A stretch of 64,000 nt of DNA from Winogradskya consettensis (lineage in GTDB: Bacteria > Actinomycetota > Actinomycetes > Mycobacteriales > Micromonosporaceae), in the NCBI RefSeq assembly GCF_018332715.1, contig NZ_BOQP01000007.1, positions 176,587 to 240,586 on the forward strand, read 5' to 3'. How positions within the stretch are numbered: the stretch's first letter is position 1; the number at the start of each line of letters is the position of its first letter. Shown piece after piece: positions 1 to 9,614 of the stretch. The notes below the pieces were generated by a model, which saw only the letters and a program-made list of their open reading frames with translations, was not told where the DNA came from and searched no databases. A program made the translations under genes and the position numbers.

Positions 1-329
1 GGCAGTCCGAACCGTGTGCCGAACAGGGAGAGTCCCCAGCTGACGGTGACCGTGTGACCGCGCTGCGGGGCCGTGACGGCGCGCAGGACCGCCGTCAGGC
101 CGTCCCTGCCGGTGACGGTGACGTCATAGGCGGTCAGCAATGTGTACGCCAGCGGCGGTGACACGATGCCGGGCTGGTGCGTCGCAGTACCCGCACGGGG
201 TTCCACCGCCGGAGAGCCTCCGGTCACCGGGCCACCACCGGACGCCGAGTGGCCGCAGCCGGTCGCCAGACCCACGCCGCCGGAGGTCGCCGCCAGCAGC
301 AGCGACCTCCGGCCCACCGAAGCTGTCAT
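1..329 (-). CDS. Dyp-type peroxidase, N-terminal part (gene runs off the window)
   Basis: Only the first 109 or so codons are present. Residues 8-9 are twin arginines (RRSLLLAA) followed by a hydrophobic stretch, a Tat signal, as expected for a haem peroxidase exported folded. The mature start shows HQPGIVSPP, then a TAYDVTVTGRDGL block and VTVSWGLSLFGTRFGL, which matches the N-terminal ferredoxin-like half of EfeB/Dyp-type peroxidases. The haem-binding His and catalytic Asp lie outside the window. A cysteine after LATG (about residue 26) satisfies a loose lipobox, so the enzyme may be lipid-anchored. The ATG overlaps the stop of the upstream protease gene as ATGA, implying translational coupling. 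The substrate cannot be told from this fragment. Confidence 0.8.
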   Translation of the reverse strand, partial: MTASVGRRSLLLAATSGGVGLATGCGHSASGGGPVTGGSPAVEPRAGTATHQPGIVSPPLAYTLLTAYDVTVTGRDGLTAVLRAVTAPQRGHTVTVSWGLSLFGTRFGL

Positions 330-1573
330 CAGTGGGAGGCGAACGGCTCGGCAGGTGCCGGGTACAGGTCCGGCCCCGTATAGAGCAGCCGGTTGGGCGA
401 GGTGTCGGTGCTCGCGAGCTTGAGCGCCCCGACCGTCGCCGACCCGACCACGGTCTGGGTCACCTGGGCGGGTGTCGCGGCCGGGTTCTCGCCGAGCACC
501 AGCGCGGCGACCCCCGCCACGTGTGGAGATGCCATCGAGGTGCCGCGCAGCACCCGGCTGGCGCTGTCGGTCACATTGCTGGCCGAGCGAATGTTCTCGC
601 CGGGCGCGAACACGTCGACGCACGTGCCGTAGTTGGATCCGGGGTCGGTGCCACCCCAGTTGCGGGCCCGCTCGTCGAGGCCGTTGCTGGCCCCGACCGT
701 GATGGCGGCCGGGGCGGATGCCGGGCTGTAGTTGCACGCGTCGCGGTCGTTGTTGCCGCCTGCCACCACATAGGTGATACCGGAGGCGATCGACGCGGTT
801 ACGGCGTCGTTCAATACCGGCGAGATGGTGCTGCCGAGGCTCATGTTCGCCACGGCAGGTTTCCTCGCGTTCTGCGTGACCCAGTCGATGCCGGCCAGGA
901 TGTTGCTCATCGGGCCCGGCCCCTCGCAGCTCAGTACACGCACCGACACGAGGCTGACGGCGGGGGCGATGCCGTAGGTGGCGCCGCCGACAGTGCCGGC
1001 CACGTGCGTACCGTGGCCGTCGGTGTTGCAGTCCTGGCCGTTCCAGCCGTCGTTGTAGGCGTCGAAACCGACGGTGGCTCGGCCGCCGAACTCCCGGTGG
1101 GTGGTCCGGATGCCCGAGTCGAGGATGTACGCCGTCACGCCGGCGCCCGCCGTCGTGGGATAGGTGTACTCGTCGTCGAGCACCGCTGTGCGCTGGTCGA
1201 CCCGGTCGAGGTTCCAGAGCGGGTACGGGCGGGTGCCCACGGGCCATACCAGGGTGTCCGCCTCGACACGCGCGACGCGGGGGTCGGCGGCGAGGCGGCG
1301 GGCCTCGGCCGCGGTGGCGGTGACCGAGAAACCGTTCAAGGCCTTCCGGTACGTGTGCCGCACCGTGCCGCCGTACTGGGCGGCCAGTCCCGACGATGAC
1401 AGCGACGTCGTCGTCTTGAGGGACACGATGTAGCTGCCTTGGACCACCTCTGCTCCCGGCGGCACCGCCACCGGGCCTTGCGGTGGCGCGGCGGCCGCCG
1501 GGCCGCCGAACGCCATCGGTGCCGCGACGGCCACCGCCGCCAGCGGGACCACCCATCGGCCGAACACCTTCAT
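329..1573 (-). CDS. Secreted S8 family peptidase (subtilisin-like)
   Basis: 414 residues. It has a Sec signal peptide (residues 1 to about 29, ending AAAA), an Inhibitor_I9-type propeptide (about 45-108, beginning YIVSLK) and a complete S8 catalytic domain. The triad is Asp152 (AYILDSGI), His187 (DGHGTHVAG) and Ser346 (GTSMASPH), with oxyanion Asn274 (AGGNND). There is no C-terminal membrane segment, so it should be a free extracellular protease of the aqualysin/proteinase-K type and not a mycosin. The start is supported by GGGGGAGGAA five bases upstream. It lies 31 bases after a small gene of the RHS toxin operon and overlaps the peroxidase gene. A role in processing the neighbouring RHS protein is possible but only inferred. 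Confidence 0.93.
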   Translation of the reverse strand: MKVFGRWVVPLAAVAVAAPMAFGGPAAAAPPQGPVAVPPGAEVVQGSYIVSLKTTTSLSSSGLAAQYGGTVRHTYRKALNGFSVTATAAEARRLAADPRVARVEADTLVWPVGTRPYPLWNLDRVDQRTAVLDDEYTYPTTAGAGVTAYILDSGIRTTHREFGGRATVGFDAYNDGWNGQDCNTDGHGTHVAGTVGGATYGIAPAVSLVSVRVLSCEGPGPMSNILAGIDWVTQNARKPAVANMSLGSTISPVLNDAVTASIASGITYVVAGGNNDRDACNYSPASAPAAITVGASNGLDERARNWGGTDPGSNYGTCVDVFAPGENIRSASNVTDSASRVLRGTSMASPHVAGVAALVLGENPAATPAQVTQTVVGSATVGALKLASTDTSPNRLLYTGPDLYPAPAEPFASH

Positions 1574-1604
1574 CGCTGTTCCTCCCCCGTGATGTCGTGC
1601 CGCC

Positions 1605-1988
1605 CTACAGCGGCGGCACCAGGATTTCGACGGTCTTCGGGTACGCCGCGTCGTCCACGACGACCCGCACGTGGCACGGGCCGTCGTCGAGCCCCACCAC
1701 GATGGCGTTCTCGGCGCCGACGTCGCGGACCCGCAGCCGCCCGTAGCTGAGGTTGATCTCGCCCTCGAACACGGTCACCGGCAGCGTGGTCTCCCCGTCG
1801 GATCCGATGACCGATGCGGCGACCAAACCGTCGGCGTCGCTCTGAACCTTGACGAGCAGCACATCCCCGGTGGCGGTCACCGGCGCTTCACCGACGTCGA
1901 GCATGCCCTCGAACGCGGTGTCGGCGTCCTCCACGATGAGCAGCCCGTTCGATGCCAGGATCTGCATCGAAGCCATCAAATCTCTCAT
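1605..1988 (-). CDS. Small acidic protein, candidate immunity protein of the RHS toxin
   Basis: 127 residues, no signal peptide, no membrane segment, strongly acidic and rich in beta-prone stretches (GDVLLVKVQSD, HVRVVVDD). I do not recognise a family. It starts three bases after the stop of the RHS gene, and its ribosome site (GAGGTGA) overlaps that stop codon, so the two are translationally coupled. In polymorphic toxin systems the gene immediately downstream of the toxin C-terminus normally encodes the cognate immunity protein, and small acidic cytosolic proteins are typical. The immunity call is therefore positional inference. An alternative is an unrelated operon passenger. Confidence 0.55.
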   Translation of the reverse strand: MRDLMASMQILASNGLLIVEDADTAFEGMLDVGEAPVTATGDVLLVKVQSDADGLVAASVIGSDGETTLPVTVFEGEINLSYGRLRVRDVGAENAIVVGLDDGPCHVRVVVDDAAYPKTVEILVPPL

Positions 1989-1991
1989 GTC

Positions 1992-2357
1992 TCACCTCAA
2001 CGGAACGATCAGGCCGGACGGACGCATGACCAGCGGAACCCCGGTGTTCGCGGGCAGGTGGCCGACCAGTCCGCCCTGGCGGCTGGAGCAGGCGGCACAG
2101 TGCGGGTAGAGCCGCTGCGGCGTGCCGCGCAGGATGAACTTGGAGACCGGCTGGTGGTCCAGGATCCAGGTGTCCCACTGGCCGCCCGCGGACGACGTGC
2201 CGCAGCTGTGGCACCCGAAATAGTCACCGATCCGTTGGACCTGCGCGCGTTCGGAGGCGTTGAAGTTGCGCGACTGGTTCCGGGCGGGGATGGATTCTAC
2301 CGCGTACGGCCCCGGCTGGAAGAGGTCGCACACCGGGGTGACGTACGGGACGCTGCT
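1992..2357 (-). other. Toxin tip released by HINT cleavage (Cys4/His nuclease-like module)
   Basis: These 121 codons follow the HINT Asn2344. Two CxxC pairs (CHSCG and CAAC) bracket DHQPVSKF, with a conserved-looking basic LRGTPQRLYPHC segment. This is how HNH/treble-clef endonucleases hold one zinc and position Asp/His near a metal. The family name is uncertain. Swapping of such tips between otherwise similar RHS shells is established for polymorphic toxins. Confidence 0.55.
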
Positions 2358-5300
2358 GTTGTGGACCAGCAGGTCCTGACCACCGGCCCGCACGAAATAC
2401 GTGTGCAGCCCGTCGACCGTGAGGTTGTGCACCCGCTGGACGGCGTTGCGATGTCCGACGGCCGTGATCTGGACCCAGGAGCCCGATCCCGTCCGCAGCA
2501 GGTCGCCGGTCTTCAGATCGCTCGCAGTTTTCCACTCACCGACCGGCTCGGCGGGCCCGGGCTCAGCGACCCAGAACGGGTGGCCGTCGGTGGCGGTGAC
2601 GCTACCGCCGCCGTCGACGGTAATGTCGACCAGCTTCTTGTCGCCCTCACCGGTGATCAGCCCGGCGACCGGGCGGCTTTCGACGGTGCCCGTCTCGGTG
2701 TTGCCGGCGCGTACGAGGTCGCCGATCTTCACGTCGGCGATCCGCTTGTGCGACCCGCCGTCCATGGCGATCTCGGTGTCCGGCGTGAAGCTGTTCGGAC
2801 CGCCGCAGCCCGACGCCGGGTTGGACGAGGTCGGTTTGGTGCCCTCTGGGTCACGCAACGCAGTCGGCTGGTTGAACACGTACGCGTACGGGTTCGCATC
2901 CCCCGAGTTGACGCCCAGCGGGTCCTCGCTGATGAACCGCTGGAGTACGGGGCTGTAGTAGCGGGCCCGGTAGTAGAGCAGCCCGCTCCCGTCGTCCTCG
3001 CGTCCGGTGAACTTGTAGGGGTTGGGGTTCGTGTCGTCGCCGGTCGCGGTGACGTTGCCGAACGGGCCGTAGGTGTAGGCGGCGCCGGCGCCGGCCGTGT
3101 CGACCAGGCCCAGGGTGCTGCCGACGGCGTCGGTCAGGTAGCGCCGGGTGACCCCGCCGGATTCGCGCAACTGCCAGTTGTCGACGCCGGCGTTGGTCAT
3201 CGTGGCGGTGACCGCGCCGCCCGCCTTCTCCTGTACCGGGTTGGCGCCGTCGTAGAGATAGCCGGTGGTGACGCCGCCGGCCGTGCGCTGGGTGCGCCGG
3301 CCGTCGGCGGAGTAGCCGAACGTCGCGGAGTATCCGCTGCGGGATATCCCGGTCAGCTCGCCGCGGGAGTTCCACGTGTAGGTGTTGGTGCCGTCCGAGG
3401 TGAGGTTGCCGTCGTCGTCCCAGTCGACGTCCTGCCCGGCCACCGTCTCGATCCGGTTGGCCGCGTCGTAGGTGGCGGGGCCGAACGCGGCGGGCAGGTC
3501 GGTGCGTGAATAGGTGCCCGTGGTGCGGATGGGCAGGCCGCTCAGGTCGTAGGTGTAGGTGAGGTCGCCGAGCGTCGTGCTGCCCGTCTTGTAGGTGATG
3601 GTGGCGACCTGACCGGCGTCGGTGTAGCCGTAGGTCTGGCCCACCCCGGTGCCCGGGGCGCCGGAGCGCTGGGGCCGTCCGGCCGCGTCGGGCGTGATCG
3701 TGCTGACGGCGGTGCCGCCCTGCTGGATCTCGGTGAGCACGCCGGCCGCGTCGTAGACGTGTCTGGTCGGGGTACGCCCTGCCAGGGTCATCGTCCGGTC
3801 GCGGGTGGTGGTGCCGAACGCGTACGCGACCGTGCCCTGCGGTGACACGTCCGAGACGACCCGGTCGAAGCTGTCGTAGTCCAGCGTCGACACGCCCGCC
3901 ACCGAGTCCTCGGTGCGCCGCAGCCGGTCCCCGAGGTCGTACGTGTAGGAGATCGTGCTCTCGGTGCCGACCCTGGTCGCGTACCGCCGGTCCAGCTCGT
4001 CGTAGTCGTTCTCGGTGACGATCCCGCTGCGGCTCGTCTCCTTCTTCAGGTTGCCGTTCTCGTCGTACTCGAAGGTCTCGGCCTTGCCGGCCGGGTCGGT
4101 GATCTTCTCGACGAGGTCCATGACGGTGTAGTCGTTGACCGTCCTGCCGCCGCGCGGGTCGATGACCTCGTGCACGAAGCCGTTCGCGTTGTAGGTGAAC
4201 GCGGTGGTCCGCCCGAGCGGGTCGGTCACGGATCCGACCTGCCCGCTGGGGTCCCAGACGGTGTCGGTGACGGCGCCGCGGCCGTCGGCGTCGTAGACCG
4301 CGCGCCCGATCGGGTCGTACCCGCTGCGGGTGATCCGGCCGGCCGGGTCGGTGACCTTCACCGGGTCGGCACCTGCGTACTCGGTGACGGTGGTCTTGGT
4401 CGCCGGGTCGGTTACCGAGGTGACCAGGCCGTTCGCGTCGACGACCTGGACCGTCTTGCGGTTCGCGGGGTCGGTGATGCTCTTGATCGCGCCCCGGGTG
4501 TCGAGCTCGTAGATCGTGGCCTTGCCGTAGACGTCGGTGTATTTCGTGAGCTCGCCGTGCGGGCCGGTGCGGTCCCAGATCTCGGAGCGCGCCTGGGTGG
4601 TGCCGTCCAGGTAGGTCGCCTGTTTGATCTGGCCGAGGGCGTCGTACGTGTACGCGGTCCGGCGGTCGAGTGCGTCGATGCGCGCCTTCGCCCGTACGCC
4701 GGAGTCGTCGTACTCGGTCCGGGTGGTCTGTGCCTTGTCGGTGCCGAAAGCCTTGGTGTCGGTGAGGACGGAGCCCTTGGCGTTGAAGGTGAGTTGCCGG
4801 ACGTGGCCGCGAGCGTCGGTCATCTTGGTCTCGGTGATGACGTCGTTGGCCGTCACGTACGCGAACGTGGTGATACCGCCGTCGGCCGCCTTCTGCGACT
4901 TCACCCGTCCGGCGTCGTCGTACTCGTTGACGAGATAGGTCGTACGCCGCGGATCGGTGATGCTCTTGAGCCGGCCGGCGGTGTCCCAGGCGTACTCGGT
5001 GAGGCCGCCCGCCGTGTCGGTCACCGTCCTGAGGTGGCCGGTGGTGTCGTAGGTGTAGGCGACCTTGCGCCCGCTGTTGTCCTCGACCGCGCTGATCCGC
5101 GGCGGGTTGCCGGCGTCGTAGCTCAGCTTGACCCAGCGGCCGTTCGGCGAGGTGATCTGGGTGATCGCGCCGTTGAGCCGGACCTTGCCGTCGGTGCCCG
5201 GGGCCGCGGTGGCACGGGTGATGGTGGTGGTGTTGCCGAACTTGTCGCGGATCTGCTGGACCGGCGCTTCGTCGCCGAGCACCATCACGGTGCCGTCGCG

Positions 5301-8300
5301 CATCTTCACGTCCCAGCCGTCACCGTTCCATGCCACGGTCGAGCCGTCGTACGCGGTGGGTGTCGGGTCGGCCGCGAAGATCGCACCGGCGTAGTCCTTG
5401 CCGGGCGAGGTGCGGCGGTAGTGGATCTTCGAGCCGTCCGGCTGGATCAGGTCGAACTGCTGGAAGTCGAAGCTGCCGATCACGCCCGGCGACCAGGGGA
5501 AGATCCCGTAGTCGAAGTTCATGCCGATGCCGAACGCCCGGGTGTCGGTGTCGCCCTGCTGATAGGTCCGTTTGATCTGGATCGGCATGACGTCCGGGAC
5601 GGTCAGGTCCACGGACTCGTCGACGAGCAGGCCGGTGGCCGGGTCGACGGGGTCGGCGATGCGGCTGCCGTTGGCGACCGGCGCCTTCAGCGGCGGGTTC
5701 ATGCCGGGTACGGCGGTCATCGCGCCGGTGAGACGGTAGAACCGCACGTCGGCGTCCGGGACGATCTGCTTCCCGTCGGCCGAGACCTTGCCCATGCCGT
5801 ACAGGTGCCAGCCCCTGCCGTCCGGGTCGTAGTTCCAGAACTGCGTCCGGGTGCCGGGGGCTTCCCTGGTGTAGTTCGGGTAGATGATCGTGGCGCCCTG
5901 CGGGAAGAGCACCGCACCGCCGGGCTGCACGGTGAAGTAGACCGGCACCTTCGTCGGGGGCAGCGGGAACGGCGGCCGGTCGATCGGGATCGGCGTGAGG
6001 TTCAGCTCGGTGACGACCTTGCCGTTCGCGTCGCGGATCACCGTGCCCTTCGGGATGCGTACCTCGAGACCGGGGATCGCCTTGGTGGTGAGGACCGTTT
6101 CCTTCGTGGTGGGGCTGCGGACCGTGACCGTGCCTGCCGGGTCGAGCTCCGGCAGGAACACCGTGTAGGGCAGCACCATCACCTGGCCGCGGTTCACGTC
6201 TACACCGATGTCGAAGGCGCCGTACCTGCCCGCCGTGCCGCCGTCGATCCGCAGTGACCGGTGCCCGGCCGGCACGCCGGACAGGGCGAACCGGCCCTGC
6301 GCATCGGTGACGCCCCGACTGGCACCTGTGGAGACCGCAACCTTCGCCAACGGCTTACCGGCCGTGTCGAACACCTTGCCGACGACGCCGGTCACGCCGA
6401 CCGGGAACTGCAGGGCACGGTCGCGGACCGCACCAGGTCCCTCGTCGGTGGTCCAGCCGGCGCCGCTGAGGTTGCGGGCGTCAGGCATCCATCCGGTGCC
6501 CTGCTGACAGGCGTTCGCCTGCGGCACGACCTCGGGGACGGGCTGGGGGTCGGTGTCCGGTGCCCGCGACGTGGGGGCGTACTTCATCTCGGGGTCGGTG
6601 TCGCAGACCGGTGTGCGCGGACCGGCCGGCTCATCGAGCTCGTCGGCCTGCTTCGACGCCTTCCCGGCGACGGTCGGCGTGGTGCGGTTCAGGATCCGCA
6701 CATCGACCTCGCCGGTGGCTCCCTGCGGCGGGTCGAGTACCAGCGTGTGCGTACCGGTCGTGGTCAGCGTCGGCAGGATGTCGCGGATGCGGGTCGGGTA
6801 CCAGTGGTTGGCGAGCACCCGGCCGTCGGGCCCGATCAGTGTGTAGTAGAAGGCGGTGCCGCTGGTGAGTGCCAGCCGGTCCATCATCACGTCGAGCCGC
6901 GCGTTGGCGACGCCGGCGAACGTCAGCCGGGCGTTCTGCGCCGGACGGGTGAACGCGATCGTCTTCGTCGCGCCGTCGATCGGGAACTCGCCCGCGTCGT
7001 ACTCGGTGTTGAGGTAGAGCGTGAGGTTGCCGGTGTCGCGGTTGGGCGTGGTCAGCTCGATGCGGTGCTCACCGGCCACGGTGAGCGCGGGGATGTCGTA
7101 CCCCCACAGCGTGTCCATGATGTAGCTGGCGAACAGCGTGCCATCGGGCTTGTAGACCCGCGCGGTGAGGTTGGGCATCGTCGACGTGGTGCCGAGGCTC
7201 AGCCGCTGGCCGACCGCGCCGGTGAACTTGAGGACGACCTTCTGACCGGGCAGGGTGATGTTCGCCGGGAGTGCCTTGTCGAAGGCGACCGGGCCCAGGT
7301 CGACGGGCTCGGCGGCATAGATGTTGATCTTGCCGGTGCCGGCGCCCTCCGGGTCGACCTGCAGGCGGTAGCGGCCGGTGTCGGGCAGGGACGCCACGTC
7401 GAAGTAGCGTCCCGAACCGAGGCTGACCTGGTTGCCGTTGGGGCGGTAGAGCCGCAGCGTCACCGAGCCGGGGATCGAGTTGTCGATCGAGCCCATGGTG
7501 ATCGGGCGACCGGCTACGCCGTCGAAGTCGAAGTACGCGTCGCGGCCGGCCCGGTCGACGGTGATGGTCTTACGGCTGTTCACCGCGAGCAGCCCACCCT
7601 CGAGTGCGGTGGACAGCCACGCCTTCACCGTGCCGACCGACTGCCAGCCGGTGATCAACAGGTAGTGGGTGCCGGTCTTGCGCAGCGTCGGCAGGTTACG
7701 AGCCTCGGCGTAGCCGTTGCTGAGCAGTTCGCGCTGGACCTCGTCGGGCTCGACCAGCAGTGCGCCGGGGTACGCCGGGCGGTCGTTCTGCTGAAGCAGG
7801 TTCTCCGAGTAGCCGAGCTGGAGGTTCTGCCCGGTGGTGCCCGCGAACGGCAGCCGGACGGACTGCCCGGGCCGCTCGATGCGCATGCTCGCCTCGGCAC
7901 CGTTGACGCCCAGGGTGGCCCCGTTGATCACCGAGGACAGCCAGACCTTGGCGAAGCCGAGTTCGCTGGGCCCGAAGGTGACGGCCAGCTTGTACGTTCC
8001 GGCGGTCTTCGTCTTGTAGACCATCGTCGGGATGTACTGGTCGAGCGCCGCATTCCAGCTCACCGACGTACCGTCCGGCGCGGTTATCTTGACGACGAAA
8101 TGGTTGTGGATCTCGCTGAGCTCGGTGAGCCCGAGGCTGAGCCACTCGCTCGCCGCCGCGGTGAACGGAAACTCCTTGGTCTGCTGCGCCACCGTGATCT
8201 GGAACGGCACACCCGCACCGTTCTTGGTCAGCGTGACCCCGCCGAGGGTGCTCGAGGCGGTCAGCCGCACCGACCCCGCCGCGCCGTCGTTCGGCTTGAC

Positions 8301-9389
8301 GATCATGGCGTAGAGGCCGGTCGCCGGGAACGCGGGGAGGTCCTGGGTGAACGTGCCGCCGGCCCAGACGTCGATCGGGTCGCCCAGCGTGCCGCGAGCG
8401 TAGTTGCCACCGAACGGCGTGAACGACCAGAGCGCGGAGCGCACCGGGAGCGTGTTGTTGTCGGTGGTCAGGTTGACCCGCTCGCCGGCCTTGCCCTCGA
8501 GCAGCACGAGCGCCGACTTACCGGCCGGGATCGTCGCGGTCACCCCGGCCCGGGCGGCACCGATCGTGCCGGCGTAGACCAGGTCGTTCATCACGAACCC
8601 GCGCGGTGCGATCAGGAAGTCGGACGGCGAGGTCGCGGTGCCGCCCGGCGTACGCACGGTGACGCGTCCCGAGCCCGCGGCCGCCGGGATGCGTACCCGC
8701 AGACTGGTCTCGGTCGCCGACTCCACCCGCGCGACCGTGCGATGGAACATCACCACGTTGCGCGCCGGTGCGGGGTCGAACCCGGTGCCCGTGACGGTGA
8801 CGACCTCGTTGCGGTTGCCACTGGCGGCCGAGACGGCGCTGATCACCGGGGCCGGGGCACCACGGCCGAGCTGGAACGGCTTCGGCGAGGTCGCCGTGGT
8901 GGTGCCGACCTTGACCTGCACGACCCCGTCGGTGGCCCCGGACGGCACCACGACAGTGAGCCGGTTGACGGTGGCGGCCGATACCGTGGCGGCCACGCCG
9001 TCGAAGGTGACCACGTTGGACGCGGCAGTGGCGGAGAACCCGGTCCCCTGGATCTCGACCTTGGCACCGACCGGCCCGCGCGCCGGGACGAGCGCGAAGA
9101 CCGTGGTGCGTGACGCCGGGACGCGCTCGGTGCCGAGCAGGTTGCCCGCATCGTCGTAGTGGTGGACCGCGACATCGGTGCCGTTGCCGGTGGCGACGAG
9201 CTGGCCCGCCGCGTCGTAGAAAAAGTCCCGCGGACCGGCCGCGGCCGGTGCCGCGGCCGGTGCGGCAGCCAGATCGGTCCTGGTCTCCGCCACGGCGGCC
9301 GTGGCTGGCGCCACAAAGGTGGTAGCGAGCAGTGCCACGATGGCGATGGACAGGCGTTTGCGCAGCGTGAAGCCCCGCGGGACAAGCAT
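1992..9389 (-). CDS. Secreted RHS/YD-repeat polymorphic toxin with HINT domain and nuclease-like tip
   Basis: 2465 residues. It has a Sec signal (about 9-35), then two IPT/TIG Ig-like domains (about 100-260) and several repeated beta-sandwich segments of about 120 residues each up to about residue 930. A carboxypeptidase-regulatory-like Ig domain follows (about 1010-1090), then a long YD/RHS repeat shell (about 1290-2180) closed by the RHS core signature YYRARYYSPVLQRFISEDP. A HINT (intein/hedgehog-like) module runs from Cys2195 to His2343-Asn2344 and should autocleave to free the last 121 residues. That tip contains CHSCG, DHQP and YPHCAACSSRQGG, a zinc-binding HNH/treble-clef-like nuclease pattern. 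The start has a GGGGGG ribosome site. A toxin for contact or short-range competition is the standard role of this architecture. The exact target is unknown. Confidence 0.92.
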   Translation of the reverse strand: MLVPRGFTLRKRLSIAIVALLATTFVAPATAAVAETRTDLAAAPAAAPAAAGPRDFFYDAAGQLVATGNGTDVAVHHYDDAGNLLGTERVPASRTTVFALVPARGPVGAKVEIQGTGFSATAASNVVTFDGVAATVSAATVNRLTVVVPSGATDGVVQVKVGTTTATSPKPFQLGRGAPAPVISAVSAASGNRNEVVTVTGTGFDPAPARNVVMFHRTVARVESATETSLRVRIPAAAGSGRVTVRTPGGTATSPSDFLIAPRGFVMNDLVYAGTIGAARAGVTATIPAGKSALVLLEGKAGERVNLTTDNNTLPVRSALWSFTPFGGNYARGTLGDPIDVWAGGTFTQDLPAFPATGLYAMIVKPNDGAAGSVRLTASSTLGGVTLTKNGAGVPFQITVAQQTKEFPFTAAASEWLSLGLTELSEIHNHFVVKITAPDGTSVSWNAALDQYIPTMVYKTKTAGTYKLAVTFGPSELGFAKVWLSSVINGATLGVNGAEASMRIERPGQSVRLPFAGTTGQNLQLGYSENLLQQNDRPAYPGALLVEPDEVQRELLSNGYAEARNLPTLRKTGTHYLLITGWQSVGTVKAWLSTALEGGLLAVNSRKTITVDRAGRDAYFDFDGVAGRPITMGSIDNSIPGSVTLRLYRPNGNQVSLGSGRYFDVASLPDTGRYRLQVDPEGAGTGKINIYAAEPVDLGPVAFDKALPANITLPGQKVVLKFTGAVGQRLSLGTTSTMPNLTARVYKPDGTLFASYIMDTLWGYDIPALTVAGEHRIELTTPNRDTGNLTLYLNTEYDAGEFPIDGATKTIAFTRPAQNARLTFAGVANARLDVMMDRLALTSGTAFYYTLIGPDGRVLANHWYPTRIRDILPTLTTTGTHTLVLDPPQGATGEVDVRILNRTTPTVAGKASKQADELDEPAGPRTPVCDTDPEMKYAPTSRAPDTDPQPVPEVVPQANACQQGTGWMPDARNLSGAGWTTDEGPGAVRDRALQFPVGVTGVVGKVFDTAGKPLAKVAVSTGASRGVTDAQGRFALSGVPAGHRSLRIDGGTAGRYGAFDIGVDVNRGQVMVLPYTVFLPELDPAGTVTVRSPTTKETVLTTKAIPGLEVRIPKGTVIRDANGKVVTELNLTPIPIDRPPFPLPPTKVPVYFTVQPGGAVLFPQGATIIYPNYTREAPGTRTQFWNYDPDGRGWHLYGMGKVSADGKQIVPDADVRFYRLTGAMTAVPGMNPPLKAPVANGSRIADPVDPATGLLVDESVDLTVPDVMPIQIKRTYQQGDTDTRAFGIGMNFDYGIFPWSPGVIGSFDFQQFDLIQPDGSKIHYRRTSPGKDYAGAIFAADPTPTAYDGSTVAWNGDGWDVKMRDGTVMVLGDEAPVQQIRDKFGNTTTITRATAAPGTDGKVRLNGAITQITSPNGRWVKLSYDAGNPPRISAVEDNSGRKVAYTYDTTGHLRTVTDTAGGLTEYAWDTAGRLKSITDPRRTTYLVNEYDDAGRVKSQKAADGGITTFAYVTANDVITETKMTDARGHVRQLTFNAKGSVLTDTKAFGTDKAQTTRTEYDDSGVRAKARIDALDRRTAYTYDALGQIKQATYLDGTTQARSEIWDRTGPHGELTKYTDVYGKATIYELDTRGAIKSITDPANRKTVQVVDANGLVTSVTDPATKTTVTEYAGADPVKVTDPAGRITRSGYDPIGRAVYDADGRGAVTDTVWDPSGQVGSVTDPLGRTTAFTYNANGFVHEVIDPRGGRTVNDYTVMDLVEKITDPAGKAETFEYDENGNLKKETSRSGIVTENDYDELDRRYATRVGTESTISYTYDLGDRLRRTEDSVAGVSTLDYDSFDRVVSDVSPQGTVAYAFGTTTRDRTMTLAGRTPTRHVYDAAGVLTEIQQGGTAVSTITPDAAGRPQRSGAPGTGVGQTYGYTDAGQVATITYKTGSTTLGDLTYTYDLSGLPIRTTGTYSRTDLPAAFGPATYDAANRIETVAGQDVDWDDDGNLTSDGTNTYTWNSRGELTGISRSGYSATFGYSADGRRTQRTAGGVTTGYLYDGANPVQEKAGGAVTATMTNAGVDNWQLRESGGVTRRYLTDAVGSTLGLVDTAGAGAAYTYGPFGNVTATGDDTNPNPYKFTGREDDGSGLLYYRARYYSPVLQRFISEDPLGVNSGDANPYAYVFNQPTALRDPEGTKPTSSNPASGCGGPNSFTPDTEIAMDGGSHKRIADVKIGDLVRAGNTETGTVESRPVAGLITGEGDKKLVDITVDGGGSVTATDGHPFWVAEPGPAEPVGEWKTASDLKTGDLLRTGSGSWVQITAVGHRNAVQRVHNLTVDGLHTYFVRAGGQDLLVHNSSVPYVTPVCDLFQPGPYAVESIPARNQSRNFNASERAQVQRIGDYFGCHSCGTSSAGGQWDTWILDHQPVSKFILRGTPQRLYPHCAACSSRQGGLVGHLPANTGVPLVMRPSGLIVPLR

Positions 9390-9489
9390 TGATCCCCCCG
9401 TAAAAGATCAACGTCTATGGAACCCGGGGCAGCCGGAGATGCCGCCGAGCGCTAGTTGGGGGGACCGTAACGGACGTCGCCCAGTCCTG

Positions 9490-9516
9490 TCTGCCCCGTT
9501 TTTCGATCGAGGCAGA
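9490..9516. promoter_or_regulatory. Inverted repeat in the RHS / small-protein divergent region
   Basis: TCTGCC and GGCAGA arms are separated by 15 bases. They lie about 100 bases upstream of the RHS start and 100 bases upstream of the rightward small gene. An operator is possible; I see no strong sigma-70-type boxes around it. The whole 225-base gap 9390-9614 holds nothing else I can name. Confidence 0.25.
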
Positions 9517-9614
9517 TCTATGACCCTCGAACCCCGGCGCGACCTCGGAAAACAAACTTTACATAGAAAATCGTCAGTGGACCGGGCTCACGGCGCGACC
9601 GGAGAGCGGCTACG

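Noticed and set aside
329..1573. S8 protease as the missing mycosin (MycP) of the T7SS
   Set aside because: No C-terminal membrane anchor, 34 kb away, and linked to the RHS operon.
1671..9113. Long rightward open frames opposite the RHS gene (up to 950 codons)
   Set aside because: They are GC-skew shadows: low-complexity Arg/Gly/Val products, no ribosome sites, and the leftward frame has clear domains throughout.
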